Assembly: GCF_002257585.1 (NCBI RefSeq)
Contig: NZ_CP022743.1
Span: 1,116,001 to 1,180,000, forward strand
From: Mucilaginibacter xinganensis
GTDB taxonomy: Bacteria; Bacteroidota; Bacteroidia; Sphingobacteriales; Sphingobacteriaceae
Length of the DNA stretch: 64,000 nt
Direction of reading: 5' to 3'
Shown here: one piece after another, positions 63,094-64,000 of the stretch
Layout: each line of letters opens with the position of its first letter
How positions within the stretch are numbered: the first letter of the stretch is position 1
The notes under the pieces: generated by a model
Seen by the model: only the letters and a program-made list of their open reading frames with translations
What the model was told of the DNA's origin: nothing
Database searches by the model: none
Translations under genes and position numbers: made by a program

Positions 63094-63492
63094 ATGAAAT
63101 CATTTTTTTATAAAGGGCGATTTATTTTTATTCCGCTGGCAGGGGCCGCCTTCCTGTCGCTCATCAGCTTTGTGGTGATGAGTTTATGGAACTGCCTGCT
63201 GCCCGACATTCTGCATGTAGCAGCTATTACTTTCTGGCAGGCCATGGGCATATTTGTTTTATGCAAAATACTTTTCGGCTTTGGCAAAGGCGGCGGCCCC
63301 GGCAAATGGGGGGGCGGTGCACCATGGATGCGCAGGCGCATGGAAGAAAAGTTTAAAGCCATGACACCCGAAGAACGCGAAAAATTTAAAGAGAAATGGC
63401 AAAACTGCGGCCATGGCCGTTGGGGCAGGCATGCCGGCAACCCGTATGATAAATATTGGGACGAGCCTAAAAGCGCAGAAAAAGAATTATAA
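63094..63492 (+). CDS. Membrane protein downstream of the sigma factor
   Basis: 132 residues with two hydrophobic helices (about 10-32 and 38-60), a glycine-rich linker (GFGKGGGPGKWGGG) and a charged C-terminal helix (MTPEEREKFKEKWQ). The co-directional 11-base spacing to the ECF gene suggests a joint function. A terminator at 63501 ends the unit. Family not recognised. The charged helix has a Spy/CpxP-like flavour, but that is weak. Confidence 0.75.
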   Translation: MKSFFYKGRFIFIPLAGAAFLSLISFVVMSLWNCLLPDILHVAAITFWQAMGIFVLCKILFGFGKGGGPGKWGGGAPWMRRRMEEKFKAMTPEEREKFKEKWQNCGHGRWGRHAGNPYDKYWDEPKSAEKEL

Positions 63493-63500
63493 CGCTGCAC

Positions 63501-63547
63501 GCAGCAAGCCGGAGCCGGGGACTACCCGGCACCGGGCTGCTGCTTTT
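63501..63547 (+). terminator. Strong terminator after the sigma factor operon
   Basis: GC-rich hairpin with 19-base arms that match in 16 of 19 positions (63501-63519 pairing 63525-63543) and a 4-T tail. It closes the two-gene unit. Confidence 0.8.
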
Positions 63548-63636
63548 AAACTATCACCTAAAATAAAACTGCGGCGGTTTGTCCGGTTTTAGCATTCTTA
63601 ATAGTTATTGATCCAGACTATTTACTTATTTACCAA

Positions 63637-63864
63637 ATGAAAAACACCATGGATATATTAGTATTTACAACAAACATTGAAAAACCCGAGCACATTAACC
63701 AGGTAAAACCCCTGCTAACTGCTGTGCCGGCAATTACCGGCTGGAACTTTGACCTGGAAGATTGTGATAATATTTTGCGTGTAGAAGCCAGCAACGTATC
63801 GCCGCGGTATATTGAATTGCTGCTGCAAACGGCAGGTTACCATTGCCGGGAGCTGGAGTATTGA
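63637..63864 (+). CDS. Small HMA-like (ferredoxin-fold) protein without metal cysteines
   Basis: 75 residues. The pattern MDILVFTTNIEKPEHINQVKPLLTAVPAI then ITGWNFDLEDCDNILRVEA and IELLLQTAGYHCREL fits the beta-alpha-beta-beta-alpha-beta HMA fold, but the CxxC metal loop is absent. Such proteins are common near ECF or metal genes in Bacteroidota. Role unknown. Met5 is an alternative start. Confidence 0.75.
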   Translation: MKNTMDILVFTTNIEKPEHINQVKPLLTAVPAITGWNFDLEDCDNILRVEASNVSPRYIELLLQTAGYHCRELEY

Positions 63865-63925
63865 TTCAGGTTAAAGAATTTATTCCTAATATCTAATACC
63901 TTGGATCTGGTCTCGCCCCTTCTTA

Positions 63926-64000
63926 TTATCCTTCCAGTATCCGCCTTAAATAATTGATCTGCCCTAAGTGGTAATTGAGGTGGCCGTGAAAATAAACCAG
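63926..64000 (-). CDS. DinB-family protein, C-terminal end only
   Basis: 24 codons are visible before the stop at 63926-63928, reading LVYFHGHLNYHLGQINYLRR then ILEG. The HxxxHxGQ motif is the metal-binding end of DinB/YfiT-type four-helix proteins (thiol transferase or damage-linked). The start lies beyond the right edge. Confidence 0.75.
   Translation of the reverse strand: MVYFHGHLNYHLGQINYLRRILEG

Noticed and set aside
1..64000. CRISPR arrays, tRNA/rRNA genes, intact insertion sequences, integrases
   Set aside because: None seen by eye; no regularly spaced repeats, CCA-type tRNA features or transposase frames were found.

Overview
The window looks like the chromosome of a Bacteroidota, most likely family Sphingobacteriaceae and probably Mucilaginibacter-like. 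This is inferred from protein content: TonB-dependent receptors with a carboxypeptidase-like N-terminal domain, DUF4369-thioredoxins, DUF3810, DUF2911, M61 peptidase, GAF-PAS sensors, MG2/plug proteins and YncE propellers. Genes lack clear Shine-Dalgarno sites, a few starts sit behind TAnnTTTG boxes, and GC is moderate. No rRNA, tRNA, CRISPR array, intact insertion sequence or prophage was seen.

Left part (1-32 kb), mostly housekeeping and envelope genes. A sugar kinase fragment overlaps a single-domain response regulator, which is divergent from a sensor lacking an ATPase domain. A MarR-controlled tripartite RND pump (2.1-8.1 kb) follows, then an M61 peptidase, a small membrane protein, Ku, a lipoprotein, a GNAT enzyme, an acyl-CoA carboxylase beta subunit and a CPA1 antiporter. 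Next come an MFS carrier, a Gly-Thr-repeat lipoprotein, a GH30 glycosidase, a FrnE-type DsbA protein, an exported acetolactate decarboxylase, a desaturase strongly resembling sphingolipid delta-4 desaturases, a YncE-like propeller, and a second RND pump with its own two-component system (24.4-31.7 kb).

Middle (32-39 kb): an NlpC/P60 peptidase, a TonB-dependent receptor with a second YncE-like protein, a second MFS carrier of the same subfamily, and a small ABC ATPase beside a small membrane protein.

The most interesting region is 39.2-53.8 kb, all on the plus strand. It reads as a dedicated export and folding system for disulfide-rich peptides. Two short genes (42333-42542 and 42701-42856) encode peptides with a textbook double-glycine leader (LSxxEMxxVxGG). 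Each has a core with six cysteines. The second core has the cysteine spacing C-x3-C-x5-C-x3-C-x1-C-x6-C, close to the squash-inhibitor cystine knot. Around them lie a fusion of a cysteine-less C39-like domain, a VKOR membrane domain and a thioredoxin domain (disulfide formation), two TlpA-like thioredoxins, a remnant of a third, a C39-peptidase ABC exporter, its HlyD adaptor, and two paralogous MG2/TonB-plug proteins. The inferred pathway is leader-guided delivery, disulfide formation, cleavage after Gly-Gly and export through ABC-HlyD and an outer-membrane TolC encoded elsewhere.

Right part (54-64 kb): a GT39-like glycosyltransferase, DUF2911 and DUF3810 proteins, a penicillin-acylase-family hydrolase, small secreted or membrane proteins interspersed with a short intergenic repeat, an ECF sigma factor with a membrane partner, an HMA-like small protein and the end of a DinB-family gene. 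Several rho-independent terminators were found. Three of them sit upstream of, not downstream of, annotated genes and may mark small RNAs.
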